NCBI RefSeq assembly: GCF_030652775.1
Contig: NZ_JAUSPS010000043.1
Location: forward strand, 1 to 48,633
Direction: 5' to 3'
Origin: Acetobacterium sp.
Lineage (GTDB): Bacteria; Bacillota; Clostridia; Eubacteriales; Eubacteriaceae
Length of the DNA: 48,633 nt
Part shown: piece by piece, positions 1 to 8,943 of the stretch
Numbering within the stretch: the first letter of the stretch is position 1
How the letters are laid out: each line of letters opens with the position of its first letter
Notes under the pieces: generated by a model
Told to the model about the DNA's origin: nothing
The model's database searches: none
The model's input: the letters and a program-made list of their open reading frames with translations, nothing else
Translations under genes and position numbers: made by a program

Positions 1-138
1 TAGGGTTACTTTTTCATATCAGCTTCCCAACAATGTCATTACTGACAATGCAGGTGATACTAGGCTCAACCAACGGAATGATTGGTTTGGTCATGTAGTA
101 AAATGCCAAACAATTAATTAAGCGACTTCATGTCGCAC
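1..138 (-). ncRNA. Possible 5' end of a group II intron interrupting the helicase gene
   Basis: Reading the minus strand, the helicase coding sequence runs normally to the codons for ...FDSYSW and then changes abruptly at position 138 to GTGCGAC, which fits the GUGYG consensus at the 5' end of bacterial group II introns. Related helicases continue with a glutamine after this tryptophan, so the junction falls exactly where the family match ends. The following segment holds short hairpins: GCGAC/GTCGC (122-136), GTTTGG/CCAAAC further in, and TGTCA/TGACA (34-47). No intron-encoded protein or domain V is visible because the window ends. An insertion sequence or an assembly join remains possible. 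Confidence 0.4.
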
Positions 139-3100
139 CCAGCTGTACGAATCAAAAGTTTGCTCGGTTATATAACGAAAAATCTTTACTTCCGGATTTT
201 CATTTCCCTGTCTTAAGATGCGACCCTCCTGCTGCTCAATATCCGCCGGACGCCACGGTACATCCAAATGGTGGAGGGCGATCAGTTTATCCTGGACGTT
301 GGTTCCAGCGCCCATTTTAGGCGTTGATCCAATCAGTACCCGCACGGATCCGCTTCTTACCTTTGAAAAAAGTGCCATTTTCTTCACATCGGTGTCGGCA
401 TCGTGGATAAAGGCAATCTCATCTTCCGGGATCCCTTTAGCGATGGCTTTATTTTTAATCTCCTGATAAACATTGAACCGACCATCTTTATTGGGCGTGG
501 ATAAATCACAAAATACCAGTTGGGCCGAACGCTGATCCCCACTATCCTGCCAAACCTTGACAATATTTTCGACACTTTTATTTACCTTTGATTCTTCCGG
601 ATCGGGCAGCAGTGGATTAATCAGGCGCTGATGCAGCGCCAGCTTGCGTCCGTCATTGGTGATCTTCAGCATGTTATCCTCATAGGGTTCCACCAATTTA
701 TTGCGGACCCGCTCGGCCCGGGTGACCAGCTCCATGAGCATATCCTTCTGATGATCGGACGGTTTAATCACCACATCTTCATAGATAGCTTTTGGTACTG
801 GGAGTTTCAGCATATCCGGGGTCTGAATATCAGCCACCTCCTTAAAGACGGCCATCAGCTCCGGCAGATTATAAAACCGGGCTAGACGGGTTTTGGATCG
901 ATATCCGGTTCCTTCCGGGGATAATTCGATGGCGGTAATGGCTTCGGCATAGGTCGACGCCCAGGCATCGAAGTGACCTAAATTCATGTCCATCAAGGTA
1001 TCATACTGGAGATAACGCATCATCGTATATAGTTCGGTAATGCTATTTGAAATCGGTGTGCCGGTGGCAAAGACCACCCCTTTGTTCTGGGTTAGCTGAT
1101 CCAAATACTGGCATTTATTAAACATATCCGTGGCTTTTTGCGCTTCACTTTGTCCGATCCCGGCCACGTTTCGCATTTTGGTATAGAGAAACAAATTTTT
1201 GTAGTTATGGGCTTCATCCACAAACAGCCGGTCAATCCCCAATTCCTCAAAGGTAATGACGCCATCTTTTCGGGAGTCATCATTAAGCCGATTTAAACGT
1301 AGTTCCAATGACTTCCGGGTTCTTTCCAGTTGTTTGATGGTGAACTGTTCCTCATTATTGCGTTTAGCATCATCGATGGCCATTAGCACATCGTCAATCT
1401 GGCTGTCCAGGGCCTGTTCCTGAAATTCTTTCGATAAGGGGATCTTTTCAAATTGAGAGTGGCCTATAATAATGGCATCATAATCGCCGGTGGCAATCCG
1501 GGAACAGAACTTCTTGCGGTTATCCGGTTCAAAATCTTTCTTCCGGGCCACCAGGACATTGGCTCCGGGATAGAGTGCCAGAAACTCAGCTCCCCATTGT
1601 CCGATTAAGTGATTAGGAACCACAAACAGGGATTTGTTGGACAAACCCAGGTACTTGCTTTCCATGGCGATAGCGGTCATCTCAAAGGTCTTGCCGGCCC
1701 CAACACAGTGGCCAAGCAGGGTATTCCCGCCGTACAGCCCCCGAGCAATGGCATTAAGCTGATAATCCCGCAAACGGATCTCCGGCGAAATACCATGAAG
1801 GACGACATGGCTTCCTTTGTATTCCCGGGGCCTGATGCTATTAAACAAGATATTATATTTCCTGGTTAAAACCTCCCGGCGCTCTGGCTCCTGAAAGACC
1901 CAGTCCCGGAACGCTTCTTTAATCAGCTCCTGTTTCTGATTGGCCAGAATTGTTTCGTTTTTATTAAGAACCCGCACATCGTTCCCATCAGCATTTTGGG
2001 TCGTGTCATAAATTCGAATATCCTTCAGATTTAGGGAATCCTCCAAAATGCGGTAAGCATTGGCCCGTTTGGTGCCATAAGTCACATTTGCCAGGACATT
2101 ATCATAGGTATCGGCATTCTTGCCCTGAACGTTCCAGACCCCGGTATAAGGGGAATAATGAATCTTGATGGATTCGCTGTTAATCAGATAGGTCGCCGGC
2201 TTAAAGGTGTCAACCATGAAGTCCTGGATATAGCGAGGATCAATCCAGGTTGCTCCCAACCGTACTTCGATTTCCGATGCTTCCAGATCCCGGGGCTGGG
2301 CAGCTTCCAGCGCATTGATATTTGGCAAAAGAGTCTCGACCTGATCGTTGGTTAGGTTTTCAAACAGCTGACGGACATGTTCCAGTTTCTTGCGGACATT
2401 TCCGGACAGGTATTCATCAGCGGTGACAAAGGGAATATCCGGGGCATCGAAAAGGTTTTGGGGGAGCTGATCCGGATCTAGACTGCCAAAATCACGGAAG
2501 ATCAGTCCTTCTAGATCGTTAATGATAACCTCCCGGGATTTTCCGGTCAAACTGCTCATATAGTCCAGATCAACCTTGGCTTTTTCGTTGATGGATACCA
2601 ACAGGGCTTCATTGGAGGTATCGACCGCCATAACCACCTCATTGGTGCGAATGGTGCGCTTATAGAAGATATCCGATTTCGCTTTAAAGGTACCATCTTC
2701 ATTTAAAACTTCCAGAGCGCATAAGAGCCAGTAGGATCCATCCTCATCAAAGGCCCGGCGATTCCCGGTGGCGTTAATCAGGCCATGTTTCTTGGCAAAG
2801 GCATCGTATCGGGTATGCAGTTCGTCCTGTTTCTTTTCAATCTCCCAATTACTGCCGTTTTCCAGTTGCAGAGCAATCAGTTCCCGGGTGCAATCCCGTA
2901 GGCTAATCAGCCCCATAATCCGGCTCGTCGTGGCTGCGGGTTTATCCATCCGGTTCATCACAGAATTTTCCCGGTAGTAAAGTTCATCATCAACGATGGT
3001 ATAACTATAATTGGCCACATCCGGATCGGCGGGGATGGAGACCCGGTCATCTTCAATAAGGCTTTCATCTCCAATTTCCACTTGGGGGAATTGATAGTCC

Positions 3101-6100
3101 AAATTGCCCAGGGCTTTTACCAGTTCATGCTGCAGGTCGTTCCCAAGGATCGGCAGGCAAGCCGATTCATCGCCGTATCGTCCAGATACCATTTGCATAT
3201 CGCCCAGGATCATTTCCGGATGATCGATAAAATACTGATTCATGGGAATCCCGTTCTCATCATACCCCAGGTGAACCCAGGCTTCATCTGCTGCTAAAAC
3301 CTTCCGATCCCGCTTTTTCAGAAAGATAATATCAGACGTCACTTCGGTACCGGCATTCTCTTTAAAAGCATTGTTAGGCAGGCGAACGGCGCCGATTAAT
3401 TCCGCCCGTTCAGCCAGATACTTCCGGACCATGGGAGACTTCTTATCCAACGTTCCCTTGCTGGTGATAAAGGCTAACACACCCCCATCCCGCACCTTAT
3501 CCAGAGACTTGGCAAAGAAATAATCATGGATCATAAAACTGTGTTTGTCATAAGCTTTATCATAAACCTGATAATCGCCAAAGGGGACATTCCCGATGGC
3601 CACATCAAAAAAGTTATTGGAAAACTGGGTTTTTTCAAACCCGCACACGGATATATTCGCTTCCGGATAAAGGGCTTTGGCGATCCGACCGGTAATCTCA
3701 TCCAGCTCCACGCCATAAAGCTTCGAATCCTTCATGGCATCTGGCATTAAGCCAAAGAAATGGCCCACGCCCATCCCTGGTTCCAGAATATTCCCTTTAT
3801 AATAACCCATCTGCTCCAGTGCGCCGTACATGGCTTTGATAATAACCGGCGCTGTATAATGGGCATTTAGTGTTGAACCCTTGGCCGAACTGTATTCTTC
3901 CTCGGTAAGTAAGCCTTTTAATTCCTTGGCTTCCAGCTGCCAATGGATGTTATCCGGATCAAATGCCTGTGGCAGTCCACCCCAGCCCACATATCGGGAT
4001 AAAATCTTCTGTTCTTCCGGCGTGGCCATTCGCTTTTCTTTTTCAATCACTTGTAGGGTTTGGATTGCTGACACATTGGCCTTAAACTTATTTCGTGGTG
4101 AACCTTCCCCCAGGACATCAGCAGTAATTTTATAGTTTTCTGGTTTAGGAGTATTGCTATCAGTTTTTTTCTGGTCACTGTGATCCCCTTCATCCTGATC
4201 CGCTGCGGATACATCGATCAATTCCCGATCTTTAGAATCTTCCGGATCCCGATCAAAGGTTATAAATGACCTGGTTTCTCCAAAGCTTTCGACATAGGGT
4301 TCCGGATCCATTTCCTGATATGCTCCCGGCACGACGTATTGACCGGCTTCGATGAGTTCTCTGACTTCCCCGGCAATATCCGTCCAGGATAAAAAACGAT
4401 CAATCGACGGATCGCTAGTTTTTTCAAAGCGAATCCCATTCTGATCAAGATGCTGCCGGTAGGTATCCGTAAGATTACTGAGCACCGGGACTTCGCTGAA
4501 TAAATAGGTATTTTTAATCACTTCGCCAAACTCATCATTATTATTGGTTTCGGGCAATAAATCATAAATTACTGGCCGGGTGTAGTCGTCCGGGGTCACG
4601 TTTATTAGTAGATCATGAATGTCGGCCAGCGGAATTGCCGGTTTTTCCGGTTTTAATTCAGGGGCTTCTATCCGTTTTGCTTCATCAATCACATAACGTC
4701 CCTGGGCCATCAGTTCATCGATGCGCTTTGCCACCTTTGGCCAGGATAAAAGGATGCTCTTTTCTGTTTCATCCCGGCGTAACAAAATCCCTTTGCCACC
4801 TGTTGCATATTCATTTTTAAGAAAATTCGCTTTTTCCTGTGGTGAGTGGTTTTCGCTAAAATAGTTGATGATCCGTTGTTTTCCATCGGACATACCACTA
4901 CCTTTGAATAAAACCGCATCCACTTCGTCCTGGGTGATAAACATCGCCGGTTCCTGGAAGTCAAACCCATCCGCCTGATAGTCCCGGCGCTCCCGCTTTA
5001 AATCACTAAGTCGGCTTAATAGTTCATCTAGCTTGTGAAAGTGAAACCGCAAAATGGAACGGTCAACTTTGTATTTTTGGGTAAACCCGTCCAGTCCAGT
5101 AATGATTTCATCCAATTTATCCGGATCAGTATAAAGTTCAGCAATTCGTTTCGTGCTATCCGGAAATCCTCCCTGGAAAATCTCATCCTCCATGAAAAAT
5201 TCCCCGGAGCGATCCTGATGTAAATACCAGAGTTTATTTGCCAGTTCTTTGCGTTCAAAGCTATCGACTTTATCCAGGTGTTCCTGACCAATATAAAGAC
5301 CACTTTCCAGCAGCTCCCCGAGCCGATTTTCAACCTGTTCCCAGGACAGGGTAGTTTTCATAAAATTGCTCTGAACTGAGCTTCCCTGGGCGACCCGCAT
5401 ACCGTCTTTATCAAACCAGACCGCCACTTCTTTTTCATCGATGTAAAAGCCTTTGCCACCGGTGCGATATTCTGATCTTAGAAAGGCCACGTTGTCTTCG
5501 GTCGGCAGCTGTTTCTTATATTGGGCGACAATGCGTAACTGACTGTTTTTGTCATTGCCGGCGCTGCGAAGGATCACATCAATCTCATGTTGGGACATAG
5601 AAAAAGCGGAGGGCTTAAGGCTCTCCGCTTTTGGGTTGGGTTCGGGGTTTTGCTCCTGTCCAGGCTTAAACAGGCTTAGTTGTAAATGAGTTCCGAAAGA
5701 ACGATCTCGTTGGCCAGGTGCTGAAGGTTGCTCATATGTCCAGCCCATTCCATCGGTCTGGTTTTCTTGTCCGGCGCCGGATGATTTTTCATCATCCCCT
5801 CCATGATCAGCTCCAGTCGGCGCTGGGCTGCCTGATCCACTTCCTCCAGATGTTCGTTGATCTTGTCGTCGAAGATCAGTTCCATCAACAGATCCGGCTT
5901 GAATTCCTTCAGATACTGGTTCCTTAAGTTCCCGTATTTCCCGATTTCCCGACTGGGCGGAGTCAGGGGTTTGATATCCGGGGTCAGAAACTCCCCTTCC
6001 TGATGATAGGTCAATTCCATAGGTTTGAATGTTTCCTGGTTCTTGCTCATTTTTTGATTCTCCTTCTATTTGATTTTTCAATTGTTCCATTTCAATGGTT

Positions 6101-6822
6101 TGCACCAGTTTTCCCATTTCAATGAGAAAGGGTTTGGTGATACTCGTTACATTATTACCCAAAAATATCAGTGATCTAAAGTTTTTGATGTTTTTTATTT
6201 GTGCAAAATCTTCCGGATTAAAATAATCCCGGGGATTATAGCCACATCGGGATAAAATCTGATAGATCACACTGTTATCATACAGGGTGGCAAAGCCACT
6301 CACATCGAGATTCCTGAGATAAAGTCTGTTTGAATTCTGGATTTCGGACTGAAAGTATTCAAATAGATCTTTATTTCGCTCTTTAATTTCGGTAATGATA
6401 TATTCTGGCAGACCGTATTTGATTTTGAATTCCGGAAAGTTCTCGGTGGCCCGGTCAATAATAACTGCTTCCTCCACATTTTCCCGGCTCCACAATTTAA
6501 AATCCGGGCCGTTAGGATTGCGCTTGTGGGTATCACTCACATCAAAGACATTTTTAAATTCATACTTCAGATGATCATCCATCACCAGAATTCGCTTCGC
6601 ACCAACGTTGACGGTGCGATTGAGTTTTTTATTCCATGCCGCTATTCCGGTTACAGCGGTTGCATCCGGTCGCTGGAAGACGATCAGCATCTGATTATAA
6701 AAGGTATGCTTATAATGCCAGGCCGACCGTTCCAGAAAGGTCATCCAGTTTTCAGGGGTCTGAAAATTTTCTTGCGCTATTTGGGGGAAATCTTGTATTT
6801 CTCTTGAGTTCATTCGATTCAC
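118..6822 (-). CDS. Giant ArdC-like/N6-methylase/SNF2-helicase fusion protein, 3'-truncated
   Basis: This is a 2234-residue fragment of the very large DNA-processing protein common on Firmicutes conjugative elements. Residues 1-250 resemble the ArdC-type N-terminal domain. Residues about 258-382 are a Gly/Ser/Pro/Glu-rich linker. Three related modules start near residues 405, 626 and 730, the first two sharing a Q-x-E-[IV]-D-x-[IV]-L signature and a TGGKG motif. A methyltransferase core follows, with motif I-like LEPGMGVGHFFG near 1015 and NVPFG near 1078. The C-terminal SNF2 helicase has Walker A GAGKT near 1710, DEAH near 1870, TGTPISNS and an RILRQGN motif VI. It probably modifies and remodels element DNA, perhaps for restriction evasion. 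The coding match ends at 139 where another sequence begins; the stop at 118 belongs to that sequence. A terminator lies just upstream. Confidence 0.9.
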   Translation of the reverse strand: MNRMNSREIQDFPQIAQENFQTPENWMTFLERSAWHYKHTFYNQMLIVFQRPDATAVTGIAAWNKKLNRTVNVGAKRILVMDDHLKYEFKNVFDVSDTHKRNPNGPDFKLWSRENVEEAVIIDRATENFPEFKIKYGLPEYIITEIKERNKDLFEYFQSEIQNSNRLYLRNLDVSGFATLYDNSVIYQILSRCGYNPRDYFNPEDFAQIKNIKNFRSLIFLGNNVTSITKPFLIEMGKLVQTIEMEQLKNQIEGESKNEQEPGNIQTYGIDLSSGRGVSDPGYQTPDSAQSGNREIRELKEPVSEGIQAGSVDGTDLRRQDQRTSGGSGSGSPAPTGADHGGDDEKSSGAGQENQTDGMGWTYEQPSAPGQRDRSFGTHLQLSLFKPGQEQNPEPNPKAESLKPSAFSMSQHEIDVILRSAGNDKNSQLRIVAQYKKQLPTEDNVAFLRSEYRTGGKGFYIDEKEVAVWFDKDGMRVAQGSSVQSNFMKTTLSWEQVENRLGELLESGLYIGQEHLDKVDSFERKELANKLWYLHQDRSGEFFMEDEIFQGGFPDSTKRIAELYTDPDKLDEIITGLDGFTQKYKVDRSILRFHFHKLDELLSRLSDLKRERRDYQADGFDFQEPAMFITQDEVDAVLFKGSGMSDGKQRIINYFSENHSPQEKANFLKNEYATGGKGILLRRDETEKSILLSWPKVAKRIDELMAQGRYVIDEAKRIEAPELKPEKPAIPLADIHDLLINVTPDDYTRPVIYDLLPETNNNDEFGEVIKNTYLFSEVPVLSNLTDTYRQHLDQNGIRFEKTSDPSIDRFLSWTDIAGEVRELIEAGQYVVPGAYQEMDPEPYVESFGETRSFITFDRDPEDSKDRELIDVSAADQDEGDHSDQKKTDSNTPKPENYKITADVLGEGSPRNKFKANVSAIQTLQVIEKEKRMATPEEQKILSRYVGWGGLPQAFDPDNIHWQLEAKELKGLLTEEEYSSAKGSTLNAHYTAPVIIKAMYGALEQMGYYKGNILEPGMGVGHFFGLMPDAMKDSKLYGVELDEITGRIAKALYPEANISVCGFEKTQFSNNFFDVAIGNVPFGDYQVYDKAYDKHSFMIHDYFFAKSLDKVRDGGVLAFITSKGTLDKKSPMVRKYLAERAELIGAVRLPNNAFKENAGTEVTSDIIFLKKRDRKVLAADEAWVHLGYDENGIPMNQYFIDHPEMILGDMQMVSGRYGDESACLPILGNDLQHELVKALGNLDYQFPQVEIGDESLIEDDRVSIPADPDVANYSYTIVDDELYYRENSVMNRMDKPAATTSRIMGLISLRDCTRELIALQLENGSNWEIEKKQDELHTRYDAFAKKHGLINATGNRRAFDEDGSYWLLCALEVLNEDGTFKAKSDIFYKRTIRTNEVVMAVDTSNEALLVSINEKAKVDLDYMSSLTGKSREVIINDLEGLIFRDFGSLDPDQLPQNLFDAPDIPFVTADEYLSGNVRKKLEHVRQLFENLTNDQVETLLPNINALEAAQPRDLEASEIEVRLGATWIDPRYIQDFMVDTFKPATYLINSESIKIHYSPYTGVWNVQGKNADTYDNVLANVTYGTKRANAYRILEDSLNLKDIRIYDTTQNADGNDVRVLNKNETILANQKQELIKEAFRDWVFQEPERREVLTRKYNILFNSIRPREYKGSHVVLHGISPEIRLRDYQLNAIARGLYGGNTLLGHCVGAGKTFEMTAIAMESKYLGLSNKSLFVVPNHLIGQWGAEFLALYPGANVLVARKKDFEPDNRKKFCSRIATGDYDAIIIGHSQFEKIPLSKEFQEQALDSQIDDVLMAIDDAKRNNEEQFTIKQLERTRKSLELRLNRLNDDSRKDGVITFEELGIDRLFVDEAHNYKNLFLYTKMRNVAGIGQSEAQKATDMFNKCQYLDQLTQNKGVVFATGTPISNSITELYTMMRYLQYDTLMDMNLGHFDAWASTYAEAITAIELSPEGTGYRSKTRLARFYNLPELMAVFKEVADIQTPDMLKLPVPKAIYEDVVIKPSDHQKDMLMELVTRAERVRNKLVEPYEDNMLKITNDGRKLALHQRLINPLLPDPEESKVNKSVENIVKVWQDSGDQRSAQLVFCDLSTPNKDGRFNVYQEIKNKAIAKGIPEDEIAFIHDADTDVKKMALFSKVRSGSVRVLIGSTPKMGAGTNVQDKLIALHHLDVPWRPADIEQQEGRILRQGNENPEVKIFRYITEQTFDSYSWVRHEVA
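5676..6050 (-). CDS. tnpV: TnpV-like protein nested out of frame inside the helicase gene
   Basis: This 124-residue frame lies wholly inside the giant gene but in another minus-strand frame. Its sequence resembles TnpV proteins of clostridial transposons: an N-terminal THYQ/TYHQEGEFLTPD-type segment, IGKYGNLRNQYLKE, a QAAQRRLELI helix, WAGHMSNLQ and the terminal ELIYN. It has its own Shine-Dalgarno site, GAAGGAG, nine bases before ATG, which is unusual inside a coding sequence. The host protein encodes only a low-complexity linker (residues 258-382) here, as expected if the TnpV frame is the constrained one. TnpV's biochemical role is not well established. From memory, similar linker compositions in related giant proteins suggest the nesting recurs. 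Confidence 0.72.
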   Translation of the reverse strand: MSKNQETFKPMELTYHQEGEFLTPDIKPLTPPSREIGKYGNLRNQYLKEFKPDLLMELIFDDKINEHLEEVDQAAQRRLELIMEGMMKNHPAPDKKTRPMEWAGHMSNLQHLANEIVLSELIYN

Positions 6823-6854
6823 CTTTCGTCAATAAGATTTTGTCTTTGTGATTG

Positions 6855-6884
6855 AAAAGAAAAAAGAGATCCGATTGGATCTCC
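6855..6884 (-). terminator. Rho-independent terminator upstream of the helicase gene
   Basis: On the minus strand GAGATCC and GGATCTC form a 7-bp stem with a 4-base loop, followed by a run of T. It ends transcripts of the coiled-coil gene ahead and lies about 30 bases before the helicase start. Confidence 0.75.
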
Positions 6885-6906
6885 TTTTGATGTGTTTCCT
6901 GTATTT

Positions 6907-6923
6907 TGTTTCCTCGGGAAACA
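6907..6923. repeat. 17-bp palindromic repeat
   Basis: TGTTTCCTCGGGAAACA begins 3 bases after the stop codon of the coiled-coil protein that ends in NNWEPEQ. It forms a 7-bp stem with a 3-base loop and is followed by a separate true terminator. Confidence 0.95.
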
Positions 6924-6926
6924 GCG

Positions 6927-7532
6927 TTACTGTTCCGGTTCCCAATTATTGCTCTGACTATTTTCTTCTTCTTTAATTATTTCTTTTAATTTTAAATTCT
7001 CATTTTTAAGCAACTCGCATTTTTCCTTCAGCATTAATGTAACTTCTCTGCTTCGGCTAAGTTCAATTTCTTTTTCTTTGAGTTTATTCGTTAGCATCAC
7101 ATTTTCTTCAAATAGTTGATTAATATGATTGATTGTTCGGTCTTTCTGATAGCCTTTATCTCCTGAAGACTCGTTTTTCAGGCGTTTTTGATAATTAAGT
7201 TCTTCAACTAAAATACTTAAATCGTCAGCATTCCCACCAGATATCTCTGAGATCTTTTTAATGCTTGGATTTATATTTTCAACTAAAACCGATACTGTCT
7301 TTTTGCTGTCTTCTTCGATCCGTTGCACTCTTGGTTTCATATCTCCAGTATCTTGTCTGACATCTTCACTTTTTTTAAAATCTTTAAACAACGTAAAAAT
7401 TCCAGTACATAATGCTCCAAAAACGCCGATTAGAGCAAAAACTATTCCTAACGAACCGGCATCACGATAACTTCCACCAATTACCCAAAAACTGATAACT
7501 AATGTCAGCATAATTAATGACATACTTATCAT
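6927..7532 (-). CDS. Membrane-anchored coiled-coil protein with tryptophan-acidic tail
   Basis: This 201-residue protein is of unknown family. Two hydrophobic segments occupy residues about 4-19 and 27-48, so the N terminus is probably a membrane hairpin. Residues 50-190 are charged and largely helical, with a strong heptad-like Lys/Glu/Leu stretch from about 130 to 190 that suggests a coiled coil. The last residues, SQSNNWEPEQ, match the tail shared with several unrelated proteins in this window. No strong ribosome site precedes the first ATG at 7532; a GGGGTGGTG sequence is about 25 bases upstream, so an internal ATG could be the start. Function is unknown; a scaffold or membrane-tethered accessory role is only a guess. 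Confidence 0.75.
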   Translation of the reverse strand: MISMSLIMLTLVISFWVIGGSYRDAGSLGIVFALIGVFGALCTGIFTLFKDFKKSEDVRQDTGDMKPRVQRIEEDSKKTVSVLVENINPSIKKISEISGGNADDLSILVEELNYQKRLKNESSGDKGYQKDRTINHINQLFEENVMLTNKLKEKEIELSRSREVTLMLKEKCELLKNENLKLKEIIKEEENSQSNNWEPEQ

Positions 7533-7625
7533 GAAATTTTTTATAAAAATTCACCACCCCTCATTGTTCAAACCATGCTTTAAGGCGTTTGCTCTCGGAT
7601 AAAGTAATTAAATAGACTAAAATCC

Positions 7626-7642
7626 TGTTTCCTCGGGAAACA
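7626..7642. repeat. 17-bp palindromic repeat
   Basis: TGTTTCCTCGGGAAACA lies 3 bases after the TGA of the ArdC-like gene. The sequence beyond it, encoding the tail, is also nearly identical to the copies at 8924 and 9797. Confidence 0.95.
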
Positions 7643-7645
7643 GAA

Positions 7646-8659
7646 TCACATTTCCTGCTCCCATTCTTCTTCATAATCTTCAGACTGTGTTCCTGCATTC
7701 AATTGATTCAAATGTTCTTCCATCGCTCCGATATGTTCTTTATAAGTATTGTTTATCTTGACCAGGGATAGATCCAAGCTATGTTTTTTCTGTTCTTCTG
7801 CCGGCAGCGCTTCGATCTGTTCCAGAAAACTCTGGTAGTGGGATGCCAGATGATCTTTGGTACCTTCAGTGACTTCCAGGTCAAAGCGACTTAAAAACAT
7901 AATGGTCAAACCGTCTGCTTCAAATTCATGCTGGTGTTCACTTATTTCGGAACGAAATGCTTCGACTGTATGATCTAAAAAAGCATGGGACATTTCATGC
8001 AGAAACGTCCCGAGCTTTTGAGTGTCCTGGAGTTTTTCATTCAGTCTGATTTCATTGGTAGATGGCGTATAAGATCCCCGTAATTTAATCGAGCGTAAGG
8101 CCGTTTCCTCAACCGGGAAACCCTGATCTTCGCAATAACTCCGCAACTGCTCATATAAGGTGGCATGATCCTGCGATACTTCCCCAAAACTCACTAACCG
8201 GGGGTATTCGGCTACCGGGCAATCGGTTTGGGAAATATCAAAAACTGATCCCAATTTAAACCGCATGACCGATTTTACCTCGATCTCTCCCCGCTTGATC
8301 CGCTCTCGTTCACTTTTGGTCGCATTAATTAAAGGAGTGGACGTATTTTCACAGTCCCGATAAAAATAAGACGCTTTAACCGGCACCAGAATCTTCATGC
8401 TTTTTTGACCCTTCTGTACCTGATAACCTTTTTCCTTATAAAACTGATAACTACCCACAAAGGATGCCCGATCATTCTGTGAAAAAATAAGCTGCTGATT
8501 TCGGGCGCTGTAACGATAAAACTTTGAAGAAAACTCCAAATATTCAGCGATGACCGCCGGATCACGCTTGAACGACTCACCCAGATCAATTATTTTCTGG
8601 TTATAAAGATCCATTTCCTTTTTAACTTCTTCTGGACTTCGCTTATCATACTTGGCCAT
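7646..8659 (-). CDS. ardC: ArdC-like antirestriction protein with intact metalloprotease motif
   Basis: This 337-residue protein has the ArdC layout. An N-terminal ssDNA-binding-type domain (residues about 15-150) carries the typical SSKFYRYSARNQQLIF stretch. A C-terminal zinc-metalloprotease-like domain has HEMSH near residue 221 and a downstream glutamate in HEFEADG near 246. ArdC proteins bind single-stranded DNA and protect incoming plasmid DNA from restriction in the recipient; transfer of ArdC with plasmid DNA has been reported for another system. The C terminus ends YEEEWEQEM, one of the shared tails. It starts at the ATG directly following the TAA of the small upstream gene, so the two are probably translationally coupled. 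Confidence 0.85.
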   Translation of the reverse strand: MAKYDKRSPEEVKKEMDLYNQKIIDLGESFKRDPAVIAEYLEFSSKFYRYSARNQQLIFSQNDRASFVGSYQFYKEKGYQVQKGQKSMKILVPVKASYFYRDCENTSTPLINATKSERERIKRGEIEVKSVMRFKLGSVFDISQTDCPVAEYPRLVSFGEVSQDHATLYEQLRSYCEDQGFPVEETALRSIKLRGSYTPSTNEIRLNEKLQDTQKLGTFLHEMSHAFLDHTVEAFRSEISEHQHEFEADGLTIMFLSRFDLEVTEGTKDHLASHYQSFLEQIEALPAEEQKKHSLDLSLVKINNTYKEHIGAMEEHLNQLNAGTQSEDYEEEWEQEM

Positions 8660-8869
8660 TTACCGATCTCCCATTTCTCTTAAAATACCCATCTGAACCG
8701 GTTTTGGCAAAAGTTCCAGTGGTGCTAAATCTTCATCAGCAATCTGTTCGCCGGCAAAAATAAATTCCTCCGGAACTTCGACATAAAACCATTCACCATT
8801 CTCATTTTTAACAATAGCTTTACCATTCATATAACCGATCGCTTCATTTTCAATTGCTTGAGCTTGCAT
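8660..8869 (-). CDS. Small acidic protein of unknown function
   Basis: This 69-residue protein has a Shine-Dalgarno-like AAAGGA upstream of its ATG. Its TAA abuts the ArdC-like start codon (TAAATG), implying coupled translation. The sequence is acidic with several aromatic and proline residues (NGEWFYVEVPEEF). No family is recognised. Because of the coupling it may be a partner of the ArdC-like protein, but there is no direct sign of this. Confidence 0.65.
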   Translation of the reverse strand: MQAQAIENEAIGYMNGKAIVKNENGEWFYVEVPEEFIFAGEQIADEDLAPLELLPKPVQMGILREMGDR

Positions 8870-8886
8870 TTTTATTCCTTTCTGCC

Positions 8887-8940
8887 TGTTTCCTCAGGAA
8901 ACAAGACGTTCGTTTTTAGATTGTGTTTCCTCGGGAAACA
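8887..8940. repeat. Two palindromic repeats (one variant)
   Basis: Copies lie at 8924-8940 (TGTTTCCTCGGGAAACA, 3 bases after the stop at 8944) and 8887-8903 (variant centre, TGTTTCCTCAGGAAACA), 20 bases apart. They occupy almost the whole gap between two genes. Confidence 0.93.
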
Positions 8941-8943
8941 GGA

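Noticed and set aside
5028-5333. 101-codon minus-strand frame inside the helicase gene
   Set aside because: It lies over a conserved module of the host frame, has no good ribosome site and resembles no family, unlike the tnpV frame.
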